DNA of 64,000 nucleotides, from positions 107,074-171,073 of the forward strand of contig NW_026731926.1 in NCBI RefSeq assembly GCF_028476545.1, read 5' to 3'. Below the pieces are notes generated by a model. It did not search any database. It was not told the DNA's origin and worked only from the letters and a program-made list of their open reading frames with translations. The position numbers and the translations under genes are program-made. The stretch is from Physella acuta. Taxonomy: Eukaryota > Mollusca > Gastropoda > Physidae. Below, one piece after another: positions 31,757 through 43,080 of the stretch (positions are counted from its first letter, which is position 1; every line of letters starts with the position of its first letter).

Positions 31757-34700
31757 ATGGTAAGAAGAGATACTTTAAAGTCATCTACTAGATCTAGAAT
31801 CTAGATGTAGATCTAGATTTAGATCTAATCCAGATTCCAGACAATATTTAAATTTTAAATATTATTTTTCACATTTTTAAAATTTAGCCTATTTAATTTA
31901 ATTTTATTTTTAAAAGTTATTGAGATCTAGATCTAGAATCTAGATCTAGAGGATCTAGATCTAGATCTAGGCCTACTGACTGACTGATCTTCTGATCTAC
32001 ACTAAACTACAGTTACACTAACAGTAGAGTCTTCTTAGATCAATCAAGATGTCTAGTAGATCTAGTAGAAAACACGGTAATCTATCGTTTTAGGTACGTA
32101 AAATCGCCCGCGGCTAGTAATGTACGAAAAAGTTACCTCATTGTCAAGGTTTTAATAGAAGTATAGTGTGATATATTTGTGTCAAATATTATAGATAACT
32201 GAAAAATAAACCAAAATCAATGGCTAAATATATCAATATAGGCAGGAAATTAACTTTAAACTGCAGTGTTTGTGAGCTAGATTTGCTATATAAACATCAG
32301 CCATTTGTAAAATAGAGCGGTTTCCCCTGAATCTTCCGCTATAACTTTAACAAAATAAAACTTCAACAAGATGGCTGCTATAGTAAATGAGCTTGGTTGC
32401 ATCTGATGAAAACATCGCTAGTCTTCATTTATTACTGAAAAGTTTTTATTCAGTTGTTTAAAAATAGATTCATAAATGAAACAAGGAAACATTTTTTGTA
32501 TTTTTCAAAACTTTAATCCTCCTCAAAATGTGAAATAATTATTAAAATTTAAGGAGTCACCTGTTTTGCACATTATTAGTCGCGGGCGATTTTACGTACC
32601 TAAAACGATAGATTACCGAAAACACTAGGCCTAAATAAAAATAAATTAATAATAAAAATAGCCTGTACTGTACTGTTCTGTACTGTAGTGTCTGTATGAT
32701 TGTATGCCCAATAAAGTCACAGTGTAATTGGTACTAATTGTACTCAACTTACTAGATTCTAAATAATAAAAACTACTGAGGAAAGAACTAACTAAGTGTA
32801 ACTGCAACTGTTTTAGTACTATTATAATTTTAGTCCTATATGGTGTATGTTTCTTAAAACCTTGCCTATAAACTTTAATATAAACTAGGCCTAATATAAA
32901 CTAATTTTTACTGATCTTCCACAAATTCTAAAAGCTGTGCATTATATCACTTGCAAATTTGAATTTATAATATTAATTCTATAGGCATAAGCTAAGTCAG
33001 TAGGCTTAATCTAGTTCCAGGAATGATGATACTAATACTAACATCATCATGTAAGTATATTATCTTAAAATGGTCGACACTTTGGAGTCGACCCTTTGTA
33101 TCTCAAGCAGTTTCTGAAAAAAGCTGATCATCTGTTTTTTTTTCTAATTGTCATATATAAATCTAGTTATAAAAACAAAGACATTTTTTGGAATTATTAA
33201 TTATGCATTTTGATGTTTTTTAATGCTTTTACTCCACACACCCTTTTTTATCACAAGTCATCAGAAAAAGCAAAGTGCCACTTAAAATTACAACAAGCTC
33301 TCTATAGCTTAACAGCCAATAACAATTTCTTATGAAAGTTTACAATTTTTTAAGTATTTTTATTCTTTAAATTACAAAATAAATGCCATATTATACATTT
33401 CAACCTCAATCCCTTACAAAAAAAAAGTCTGACCTATTGTCCCTAGGAATATGAGGTCACTTCTGAATGACCACTTTTGCACATGCTAGCATTAATTGAA
33501 AATTTTAAAGTAATACAGTACCAAATATTTCAGTGAGTAAAGAACTGCATGGTCAAGCAGTAGAACATGCATTCTTACCATAAAGCTACAAGTTCTGTTG
33601 CCCAATTGACCAAACTGCCCCCTTTTCTAAACAAGTCTTTGAAAATACATCTGAAGATATGAAAGCCTGATTGAAACCCACTTGTCAAATAGCTGTGAGA
33701 AATGCTCATTTCTTATCCTCTTGTAGTCTGCCTAACTTGAGTATTGCTTGAGTTGGTCAGACATTGGACAGAGAGATAGAGAGTATAGCACTGTTCAATA
33801 CTGTTGATGTCTGGGGTAAAGGCTATAGAATAAAGGTGAAGACAGGTGTTTGGTTAAAGATGACAAGCATTGTTTATCTAGTATCTCTATGTTAAATATC
33901 ACTGGCATTCAAGTTGGATGCAAAGTTGTGTTCAAGATATTTGCTGAGCTGCCGACTACTTTACTCTTAGCATATATCTAAAGAAACAAAATTTTGTTTT
34001 ATTTTGATATTTTCAGTGCATTTAAAAGCTTGATTTTTAAAATCCATGTAATTAAAGGCTTTTATTTAGCCTACTCACTTAAATTTGTTTGTGGCTCAGC
34101 ATATCTTGGAATATAAATTTAAACCATTTCCCATTGTCTGATTGAGCTGAAATTTGATACAGTGGTAGATCTTATATGATTTTGCAAGAATATCTAATTT
34201 TAATCAAATTAGATTGACAACTTAATTTAATAAAAGCCTTTAAAATTACTATATTCAATAATAAAAGGGGAGATAACAAAAAAGTAAATAATACTGATCG
34301 CTTAATCAGAGGGCAGTCGAGGGTGAACTGTTTTCAGTGTTGGCTGATTTTATGCCCCATCATTGACCATGGGAAAAAAAGGGGCAGATAACGAAATTTT
34401 AAAGATCACAAGCTACTGGGCAGATTTTAATGCAAATATTTTTAGTCGTAGACTATATAAAGTCAGCTCCTTTATAAACGAATGCCTACTAAGGGGAAAA
34501 AAATTCACACATAAAATATTTATTTAAGAAAAAACGCTTTTATTTTCTTCACAAAAAAAATCACAAATGGAAGAAATGCTATGAAAAGTAAACAAAAATT
34601 TAATTATAGTGATTTTTTTTCATTTGTAATTTTTTTGTGATTTGTGAATATAATAAAAGTTGTTTTCCTTAAAAAATTTTTTTTTACTTTGAGAATTTTT

Positions 34701-37700
34701 AAACCTTCGTTGACAAAAAAGGGCAATAACCAATATAATACCTTTTCTCTTCATACAAATGTAATCTTAAGGGAGGTAGGTTTTTATTAACTAGGGGGAG
34801 ATAACACATTATTACGAACACTAAACTCTATAGACCTAATTTATTCTTTATTATTGCTTCTAAAACATAATCAACATTATTATTAACTTAAATTCTATTT
34901 TTGGAAATAAAATAAACTTGTAAATTTATTCTTTTACACTACACTAATATTTAAATTCAGTCTTTTCAAAGCCGATATACCTTAACTTTTTGTAGTTCCT
35001 CTTAGAATTTAGCACTTTTACACCTAATGTCTAATTGGTTATATTAGTCTTGAAGACTCAATCTTCAAATGTATCTAGTTGGGGAGTCTCTCTTTCCCCT
35101 TGCAGTTAAAATGTAATGATTGGAACTAAACAGCTGTACTGAGTATTTCATCATGATTAATTTGATATGGTGTGTGTTCATATATTTGTTAGGAAATTTT
35201 CATTTGGTGAGTAGTGTATAAGCATGTTGCTACATATAGATGTAAGTGAATTTTTGAACAATATTTACATTTTCAAAATCAATAACAGTAAAAAATTATA
35301 TTCCTTTATCATTTACCAATTGTTTTTTTTTATATATCCTACAATAATATTTTTGCTATTACTTATATTTAGGTGTAAAAGAAATCTTATGTGATCATTT
35401 CATTCTCGTTCAGATTAATAGATAAGTTTTTTAGTTTCTTTTAATTATGTTTTTTACAGGCTGATGATTTTCGGTATGCCTTTATCTGTGAATGGTATGA
35501 GGAGCTTGCAGCTCGTACCAGGACGTTTCAGTTTTTTTACTACTCAGGAAGCAAAAGTATAGAAATGGTGAGTAATGTTTTAAAAACAAGAAATTTTAAC
35601 TAAGAATAAGCCCTTCACACAGTATGGCTTTGCACAATAGTTGAATTTATTTGGTTCAAATCAGTTTAATTAGCTGAAGTCACTTTTTAAGCTGACATTT
35701 TTTTAATTAGTTAAAGTCACTTTAATTAGTTGAAATCACTTAACTTAAAATTGTACCAAGCTCAATCCCTTATATCAAGAAATCATTACTTTAATCAAGA
35801 AATTACTTTACAAAATTATGTTACTTTAATTTTAAAATATACCAAACTCAATCCTTTAAATTAAGAAATAATTATTCTCATCAAGAAATTATATTACCAA
35901 TGTGCATTTTCAGTTTGATGTGAAAACAAGAAAGATGTTTCTAAAAACAAATTTAGCCTCCACACCCATTGAGCTGCAAGATTTGTACATTGGGGCCTCC
36001 ATCAACGTGTTGGGAAGGCAACTAACTATTGTTGATTTTGGTGACGAATTCACTAAAAGAAAACTCATGTCTAAGCTGGAGAGGTAACAAAATGATTGAG
36101 AGTTATTAGAAATTCTTCAATATTGGAGATATTTTTAGCTTTTTAAATCTTTATCAATGGTTTAATTTAAAGTTTTTTTGTGCTGTATTAGTGTCTCAGC
36201 CGCAGACTACACTGTGCTAATTAAATAGCAATTTAGACAAAAAGTATTATTTTAATACTGAAATAATACTTTATTTCATTAACAATTCCTGCTTCCATTA
36301 TATTATGTACCTATGTTTACAATAATACTATATTGCTCTTCCATTAACAATGCCAGCTTCCAAGCTCTCTTCATTGTGTTTATTTCTAACTTAACTACTA
36401 AAAAATAATTGCATGGATTTTTTAAATTCACTGTATGCATTATCATCATACAAAAAAAAATTTCATACATATTGTAGTCTTATGACATTCAACATTTTGA
36501 AATAGAAAGCACTGAATGCCAATAGATGTAACTGTCATTTTGAAAATGCATGGGGGACAGAGGGTGGAGGGGGTGGGGGGGCGTCCAACACCCACAAATA
36601 CCCAATGCTTATGCCACTGACTCACACTCAGGCTCTACATATAAGCTACAAATGCAAGGTTTCTTTCAGACATTTTGTTTGGGAGTGCTATGAGGGGCGA
36701 TTTTAAGAATGGTTGAAGTATATATTTTCTATTTAAATTCAATATTTTTCTCGTCCTGGGGAGAAGGGGGGTGGGGAATATGCTTTGTAAAGATGCCTGA
36801 AAACAACACTCATTGTATGTGTATTTAACGTAATGGTTTTAAATCACTATGGTGGATTTAAGTGTATATCTGAAACAAAAGAACAAAAGTTTTAATATTA
36901 CTCTTACATCTTATAATTAAGGACATTTTCTTTTTCTATATCTTCTATTAGACTTCTAATTTGGGCAACATTTTCTTTTTGTAGAACTTCTAATTAAGGC
37001 AGCATTTTTTGTGTAAAACTTCTAATTTAGGCAACATTTTTTAAGACTTCTAATTAAAGACCCTTTTTTTAGATCTTCTAATTTAGGCAACATTTTTAAA
37101 AAATACTTTTAATTTATGCAACATTTTCTTTTTCTAGAACCTTGGGTTACATCAAGCCAGATGCTGTGGAACGTATGGGGGAGGTAATATCCGCCATTTA
37201 TGACAGGGGTCTGGCCATTTCCAAAATGAGGCTTTGCAAGTTGAATCAGAACGATGCCTTCAGATTTTATCAGGAGCATGCAGGGAAAAGTTTTATGCAG
37301 TTAGTAAAGTTTAACTACTTTTAAAGGAATAAGAAAAGTTTTATGTAGTTTGTAAAATTTAACGATGTATAAAGGAATAAGAAAGAAATGAAAGTAGGTT
37401 TAACAGTGTAGAAAGTAATACAAGTATTATGATGTTAAGAGATTTTACAATGTAGAAAGAAAGGGCAAAACTTTTATGAAGTTAGTAGAATTTTACATTA
37501 TTGATTATAGTTTCAAAGTAACTAATCTTTTTAGTTAAAGAGTTACAGGAAAATAGCATACAGTTGTGGAAATGTAATAATGTAATAATAGATTTTTTGC
37601 TATTTCAGCAATTTAGTGTCACCCTCCATTACATATCTAACCATCTTACTGAAGTGAATTTGCAATTTATCATTGCAGCATATTAAGCTAAGCTTTACTT

Positions 37701-38427
37701 AAAAGAAAATTTTTCAACAAATCAGCCATGTTTAACTAAACTTTATCTAAAAAAAAAAGACAGCATTGTCTTCCCCAAAATATATCTACAAATATTACTG
37801 CTGATACAAGTTTATAAAATATAAAGATATCACTCTACAAAGTCTGTAAGCCTGATAGTAAGTGGATTTAACCATTCCGCTGTAGTCTTTTGATGTTGTT
37901 ACCAGTATAATTTAACTATAGCAGTCAGTAACGTCTGTTTAATACATCAAACATCAGACATCCATATCATACGATCTGCCTCAAACAAATCCAATCCTAA
38001 CACCAAAAGAAGAAAATAATTGTTGGGATTTACCTATGGTTTTGTTACCAATGACAACCACCTTGATGGCAGCCATCTTGTAATCCACCATAATCTTTTC
38101 CTACTCATGCTTAAGACGCATGGGGCAGATGAAGTAGAGTTAATCTGTTTCATCCCTGTACTCAGGCATCCCTACATCTTATACCTAACTTAAATGAAAA
38201 TTTTCTCAGGGATCTGATGAACTATGTCACAAGTGGGCCTATCCTGGCTATGGAGCTGGTAGGAGACAATGCTGTCCTGCGATGGCGGGAGCTCATTGGT
38301 CCCACTGATCCTGCCAAAGCTAGGTCTGAGGCTGCGTCGTCGTTGCGAGCACGATTTGGCAGAGGTACAGTTCATTTTATACATTTTAAATTGTTTGTAT
38401 AATAGTTTAAAAAAATTTCTTTAAAAA

Positions 38428-38490
<63 letters not shown>

Positions 38491-41400
38491 TATGATCCCC
38501 ACAATTCTAGTTAGAATTTGACATTTGGGATATACCTGCTCTATAGGAAAACAAACTACTAATATGTTCAGCTGACCAACATTTTCTTCAGTTGAAAATT
38601 TGTTTTATTTGCCTGAGATCATGGTATAAGACATTTAAAGTAACCTATATTAGGACCTTTATAATATGAGTCCTAAGGACCTATACATGGCATGGTAACA
38701 GTGCCTAGTGACGTGATATTCTCAGCGTCATGTTTATCTCTCATTGCCTCCAGACGTCACCCACAATGCTGTACATGGCTCCGACAGTCCCGCGTCTGCT
38801 GCCAGAGAAGTGGAGTTCTTCTTCCCATCCTGTGCCAAACAGACGTTCACAAACTGTGTGGCGGCCGCTGGCTGCACCCTCTGTGTGATCAAACCACATG
38901 CGGTCAAGGCTGGTAGGTTACCTTGACCTTGTTTACTACACATTAGCATTGTATAGAGCTGGGGAGAGGGGGGGGTGGCGGAGGAGGGGGGGCATTTGGA
39001 TCAAGGCTTGTAGGTTACCTTGACCTTGTTTACTACACATTAGCATTTTATAGAGCTGGGGAGGGGGGGGGGGGTGGCGGAGAAGGGGGGGGGGGCATTT
39101 GGATCAAGGCTTGTAGGTTACCTTGACCTTGTTCACTACACATTATCATTGTATACAGTGTTTCTTCCAGACTTTTTTCTCCAGGGGATAGACTTTGTCC
39201 GAGGGGGCTCCACCACCCAAACATTTGCCTGGAAAAAAACACTATATTGCTGGGAGGGGGGGGGGGTAGGCATTTGGATCAAGGGCTATATGTTATCTAG
39301 ACCTTGTCTTCTACACATTACCAGTCCATTCAATACTTTGGTTAAAATATAGGCTAAGTAAGGAAAGTAACTTGCCCATTGTTTAGTGGTGAAAATGTTT
39401 AAACAATGCCAACATTGTTTCAAATAGCAAAATCATGTCCACTACTACCACAATTATGTTCAAATCATGTCAACTACAACCACAATTATTTTAAAATCAT
39501 GTCAACTACAACCACAATTATTTTAAAATCATGTCAACTACTACCACAATTATGTTCAATTTTCCTCCAGGTCTGGCTGGAAAAATCATCTCCGCCATAC
39601 AAGACCAAGGCTTCTTGATCAACACAATACAGTTGTTTAACATAGAGAAGGCCAATGCTGAAGAGTTTTATGAGGTAATGAACTGTGAATATCTGGATAT
39701 TGGAAGCAACTCTGGTTTGTTTTAAGACAGTGAGGTGGTACATAGGTGACTGGGCATGTCAGGGGAGATAATAACATTTGGTACATAGGTGGCCGGGAAA
39801 TTAATAACACTTGGTTAATAGGTGACTAGGCATCTCAGGGGCAGAAATAACATTTTATACTAAGGTGACTGGGTATATCTGGGGAGTAAATATATGTTCT
39901 CACATCTAGTAAGATTGTGGGACGGAGTGGTCTAGCGGTAGAGAGCTGGACTGCTAACCCGTAAGTCGCTAGTTCGAATCCTGGTTCAAGTCAGTAGACA
40001 GTCCCTGAGTCCACCCAACTCTGATGGGTACCTAACTCACGTTAGGGAAAGTAAAGGCGGCTGGGAATAGTGCTGACCACACTATCTCTTCATATGCAGT
40101 GGTCACAGAAACAAGTGAACTCTACTTCACTTGCCCCATAGACCGTCATGTTTGAAAGGGAACTTTACTACTTACTTACTTACTTACTTCTAGTAAAATA
40201 ACATGTATTAAGGCCATTAAATAGTGTAGTTGTATGGTACTGGTAGGTTGCACCACTGCTAATCCAAAAGTCGCAAGTTCTAATACATAGGAAGTCCATG
40301 TGTTAACGGGGTTGTATCAGCAAAAGTACTGATCACATGTGCCTTTTCTTTTATAGAAAAAGATTTACTCTACTTCATCGTGAAATTTTTTTTTATAAAA
40401 ATGTGCATCTGCTTTAAGTTATTGTGTTTCTGGCACTAGACTTACACTTTACAGATGCTTTTCTAATTTGACCTTTGAACTGTGTGTTTGCAGGTGTACA
40501 AGGGGGTGGTCCATGAATACCCAGGTATGGTCAACGAGTTAACAGCGGGGCCAGTCATTGGCATGGAGATTCTGGCCAAATCAAAAACAGGCCATCTGGT
40601 TGAAGAGTTCCGTGAATTTTGTGGTCCCATGGATCCAGTAAGTTGCCTATAGTGGTATTTTGTGAATTTTGTTGTCCCATAGATTAGTGATGTTTTGGGT
40701 GAATTTTGTTGTCCCATAGTTCCAATAAGTAGCCTATTTATTGTTTTTTTTAGTGGTAAGTGGTATTTTAGTTCTGAGTGCAGTATATTTCAGCCTTTGG
40801 GATAGCATGGCCAAGCAGTAGAGAGCTAGACTGCTAACCCAACTCTCGAGTTTGAATCCGGGTTCAAGTTAGTAGAGTGTTCCTGAGTCCACCCAGCTCT
40901 GTTGGGTACCTAACTCATGTTAGAAAAACAAAGACAGCTGGGCATAGTACTGACCACATTATCCATTCATATGGCGAGGTCTTGGGCATGAACAGGAAAA
41001 AATGATATTTCAGCATTGCAATATTTGTTATTTAGCACAAAAGTATTCCCAATTGGTTCTAGCTTTGTGATATTACTCTTGTTGTACATGTTTATAAGTT
41101 CTGAAATGTTGGATCTTTTTTCTTTCTTACAGTATCAGTTTTATTAATTTAGCCTTATTTATGTTTTTGTTGCTGTATAGGCTTAAATATCAGGTTAGAA
41201 AAAAATTACCAGAGTGTGACTATTAATTATCTCATTTAATAATTATGCTAATTTATTCTAATCTTTAAATTAGGAAATAGCTCGTCACCTCCGTCCCAGG
41301 ACACTGCGCGCTATTTATGGCCTGAACAAAATCCAGAACGCCGTCCACTGTACTGACCTCCCTGATGACGGGCCATTAGAGGTAAGTTATGTCTAGTAAC

Positions 41401-41823
41401 TATGATGGGCAGTTAAGGCTTTTTTTTAGTAACTGTTAATAAAGCCAGTTTAGCCTGTTTATAGTTGGCTATTTTGAAATGGAGGATGTGGCCTACCCCT
41501 GGTTGGCTATTGATATAAGGGAAACAACCAAAAGCAAGGGCTTTAGTGTAGCTTTCTGCTGATGAATTATCTTCCCGATTATTTGGCCATGATGTAAAGA
41601 GGAAGTTTTTGTTACATATTTTTAAAATGTGCTAGTTGAAAGAATTTTTCTTTTGTTTAACTAATTATTATATAAAAATATTTATTAAAACAATTGTTCA
41701 AATGTTTTAATATTTATGAAATTTATTATTGAACTTTACTTAATATTTTTTCTATGTATAAATATTTTATAATTTTATTTTTAGGTTGAATATTTTTTCA
41801 AAGTCCTTGACCGAAGTGCATAA
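31757..41823 (+). CDS. NME7: NME7 nucleoside diphosphate kinase homologue, complete
   Basis: Ten coding exons: 31757-31759, 35460-35567, 35914-36083, 37138-37299, 38210-38364, 38754-38912, 39571-39674, 40494-40637, 41274-41381 and 41785-41823. All have GT-AG junctions and matching phases, giving 383 aa (human 376). The first exon contributes only the ATG, directly followed by GTAAGA. This start is inferred from phase and from the MADDF...FICEWY fit to human. Residues 2-93 form the DM10 domain. The first NDK domain has IKPDA and the catalytic NAVHGSDS (His207); the second has IKPHAV and NAVHCTD (His360). NME7 belongs to the gamma-tubulin ring complex and is an inner protein of ciliary doublet microtubules. 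AATAAA occurs at 41942-41947. Introns hold a TIR element, SINEs, and tandem arrays at several splice sites. Confidence 0.95.
31783..31975. repeat. CTAGATCT-type simple repeat field
   Basis: AGATCTAGAATCTAGATC-type words just inside NME7 intron 1. Confidence 0.65.
32076..32617. mobile_element. DNA transposon with about 48-bp inverted repeats
   Basis: A 542-bp element in NME7 intron 1. The left end begins GGTAATCTATCGTTTTAGGT and the right end is its complement; the similarity extends about 48 bp with two or three differences. It is flanked by an 8-bp direct repeat, GAAAACAC (32068-32075 and 32618-32625). It is non-coding inside. The 8-bp duplication would fit hAT or P, but the ends are not the usual CAG type, so the superfamily is left open. 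Confidence 0.85.
32618..35459. other. remainder of NME7 intron 1
   Basis: AT-rich intron without recognised exons. GGGGAGATAAC and GGGGCAGATAAC words recur near 34266, 34380 and 34795. A weak SINE-like stretch (CATGGTCAAGCAGTAGAACA) lies near 33550. No other gene seen. Confidence 0.6.
35660..35900. repeat. diverged tandem duplication before NME7 exon 3
   Basis: Short repeats of TTAATTAGTTAAAGTCAC type, then two approximately 80-bp copies sharing CCAA(G/A)CTCAATCC, TTAA and ATCAAGAAATTA blocks. It ends about 14 bp before the exon 3 acceptor, which is not part of the unit. Confidence 0.6.
36913..37143 (+). repeat. tandem array containing the NME7 exon 4 acceptor
   Basis: Seven units of 28-40 bp built on TAATTTAGGCAACATTTTCT followed by TTTTCTAGAACTTC. 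The last unit is the functional junction TTTTCTTTTTCTAG|AACCTT. An earlier unit has TTTTCTTTTTGTAGAACTTC, so both the splice acceptor and the first exon bases are part of the repeat. Confidence 0.9.
37285..37510 (+). repeat. tandem duplication across the NME7 exon 4 donor
   Basis: The last 15 exon bases plus the donor, GAAAAGTTTTATGCA|GTTAG, are repeated 48 bp later at 37333 as GAAAAGTTTTATGTAGTTTG. Two weaker copies follow (about 37385 and 37466). Copies carry donor-like GT. Confidence 0.8.
38434..38488. repeat. (TA)n microsatellite
   Basis: About 55 bp of TA repeat in NME7 intron 5, about 70 bp after the exon 5 donor. Confidence 0.95.
38904..39325 (+). repeat. tandem array containing the NME7 exon 6 donor
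   Basis: Four copies of a unit of about 100 bp. Copy 1 begins in the exon: TCAAGGCTG|GTAGGTTACC at 38904. Copies 2 and 3 start at 39001 and 39104 with TCAAGGCTTGTAGGTTACC. A diverged copy 4 starts at 39279. Each unit also has GAGCTGGGGAG, a poly-G run and GGCATTTGGA. The third unit is enlarged by a hAT-type MITE at 39156-39243. Each of copies 2 and 3 has a donor-like GTAGGT. Confidence 0.9.
39156..39243. mobile_element. hAT-type MITE, family D (CAGTGTTTCTTCCAG ends)
   Basis: A short 88-bp copy. The left end is CAGTGTTTCTTCCAGAC, and the right end GCCTGGAAAAAAACACT is its rough complement. It lies within a unit of the exon 6 donor array. Confidence 0.7.
39430..39557 (+). repeat. 32-bp array next to the NME7 exon 7 acceptor
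   Basis: Four units of AATCATGTCAACTACAACCA plus CAATTATTTTAA, the last ending about 13 bp before exon 7. The polypyrimidine tract and AG (TTTTCCTCCAG) lie outside the unit. Confidence 0.9.
39725..39895 (+). repeat. tandem repeat after the NME7 exon 7 donor
   Basis: Three to four units of 40-55 bp containing GGTACATAGGTGACTGGGCA and AATAACATTT. It starts about 50 bp past the donor, which is not included. Confidence 0.75.
39916..40188 (+). mobile_element. tRNA-Ser-derived SINE, best full-length copy
   Basis: The head GGGACGGAGTGGTCTAGCGG is followed by an anticodon-loop-like GGACTGCTAACCC and box B GTTCGAATCC, as in tRNA-Ser(GCU). The body has CCCTGAGTCCACCCAACTCT, GGCTGGGAATAGTGCTGACC, CAGAAACAAGTGAACTCTAC and a CTTA repeat tail. 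The target duplication TCTAGTAAGAT/TCTAGTAAAAT lies at 39905-39915 and 40189-40199. It is in NME7 intron 7. This copy defines the family seen about 18 times in the window. Confidence 0.93.
40612..40735 (+). repeat. tandem duplication across the NME7 exon 8 donor
   Basis: The last 26 exon bases and the donor (GTGAATTTTGTGGTCCCATG, then GATCCA|GTAAGT) are repeated in the intron at 40662 and 40699 as GTGAATTTTGTTGTCCCATA. The third copy continues TTCCAATAAGTAGCCTAT, matching the donor context but with GT changed to AT. Confidence 0.92.
40795..41000 (+). mobile_element. tRNA-derived SINE
   Basis: Plus-strand copy with the head GGGATAGCATGGCCAAGCAG, GACTGCTAACCC, box B GTTTGAATCC and body blocks. 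It is in NME7 intron 8. A more worn copy may lie at 40230-40380. Confidence 0.85.
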
Positions 41824-41947
41824 CAGGAGGATACTAGAAAATATACAAAAATGAATTATCTATTTAATTATTTTGTGCCTGAATTGAATACACACTTTTA
41901 ACAAACATTGTCTGAAACATTTTTTAGAAGACAATTTAAACAATAAA

Positions 41948-42844
41948 TTTTAATTAGAACTATTTTTAGCCAAATATATGAAAGAAAACAATGCCTTGAA
42001 ATATTTAAAATAAGTGTTTGAGTTGATGTGAAACATCTTTTAAACACTACCTCTTTTAACATAACTGTATTTTGATATTTACTAAAAGAACCACTTTTGA
42101 ATTTGTATTTTATTATTCATAAAAAAACACTGAAGCAGTTTGTGATGATGATTTGTTTTAACAAGGTCATGTTATTCACTGCTAAACTATAGTTCTATTT
42201 TTATCCTCAGCAAAAAAAAATCTCATATATATATGTTTTAATATTAAATTTCAAAAGAATTTTTTAAATCCTTTTTTTTCTGTGTACATGTATTGCATGA
42301 CTGAATAATCCTATTGAATGTATTGGTATCATTCCATTATAAACAAAGTGTAAATAGTTTTGCTTTGTGTGTTTAGTCATCTTTTAAAAAATAAATTGTA
42401 TTATTATTTTTAAAAAAAGGTATTATTGGTAGTCACAAATAAAGACGTGATGGTTCAACTCAAAGACTTCATCAGTAAAAAAATATTTCAACTAATACAA
42501 ATCTCATGTTTCATTTCACTATTTAGAAATTTGGGACCATCACTGACGCAATTTGCCGTGCCTTGTACTAAGTTACAAGGCCAAAATTTAAGGACAATGA
42601 GCTAATTTAATTTGTCTGCTATTTTAAACGTAGCCATTTAAAAATTACAAAAAAATAGTACCTTTATTTTCAGAAAATCACAATGTGTCGAATTATATAG
42701 AACTAGATGGATATGTAGGTTTAAAAAAAAACCTAACATTAAAGCAATAACAACTACATAAAACTTTCAAACTCAATCTATAAAGCTCAGTCCTCATAAG
42801 GAGCAACAAAAAATGTGCCCAGTGAAAAATGCCAGCGTTATATA
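41948..42844. other. 3' flank of NME7
   Basis: AT-rich. Additional AATAAA-type signals near 42390 and 42437 could serve longer 3' UTR forms. No further gene seen. Confidence 0.5.
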
Positions 42845-43080
42845 AGGTACCGACAAATTGGCTCCCGTCATTTAGGCTCCCGTCAAATTGACCCCGCGAA
42901 AAGGGCCAGCGACAAATGGACCTCGTCATATAAGTTCCCGACAAATGGGCTGTCATTTTGCTCCCGACAAAACGGCTCACGTCACTACGGCTCCCGACCA
43001 GTGTTTCTTTCAGACTTTTCTCCGATTTGGGGGGGAGGGGGTATAGCCCAAAGAGATGCCTGGAAGAAACTGCTCCCAAC
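42845..43080. repeat. degenerate 16-20 bp tandem repeat (GCTCCCGACAAATG)
   Basis: About a dozen diverged units of CCGACAAATTGGCTCCCGTC type, interrupted at 42999-43072 by a family D MITE. Confidence 0.8.
42999..43072. mobile_element. hAT-type MITE, family D, 74 bp
   Basis: Ends CAGTGTTTCTTTCAGAC and GCCTGGAAGAAACTG. Flanks CTCCCGAC and CTCCCAAC form a 7-of-8 target duplication, though the host sequence is itself repetitive. Confidence 0.75.

Noticed and set aside
39916-40000. Genuine tRNA-Ser gene
   Set aside because: Box A and B are recognisable but the acceptor stem does not close, and the sequence continues into the SINE body shared by many copies.
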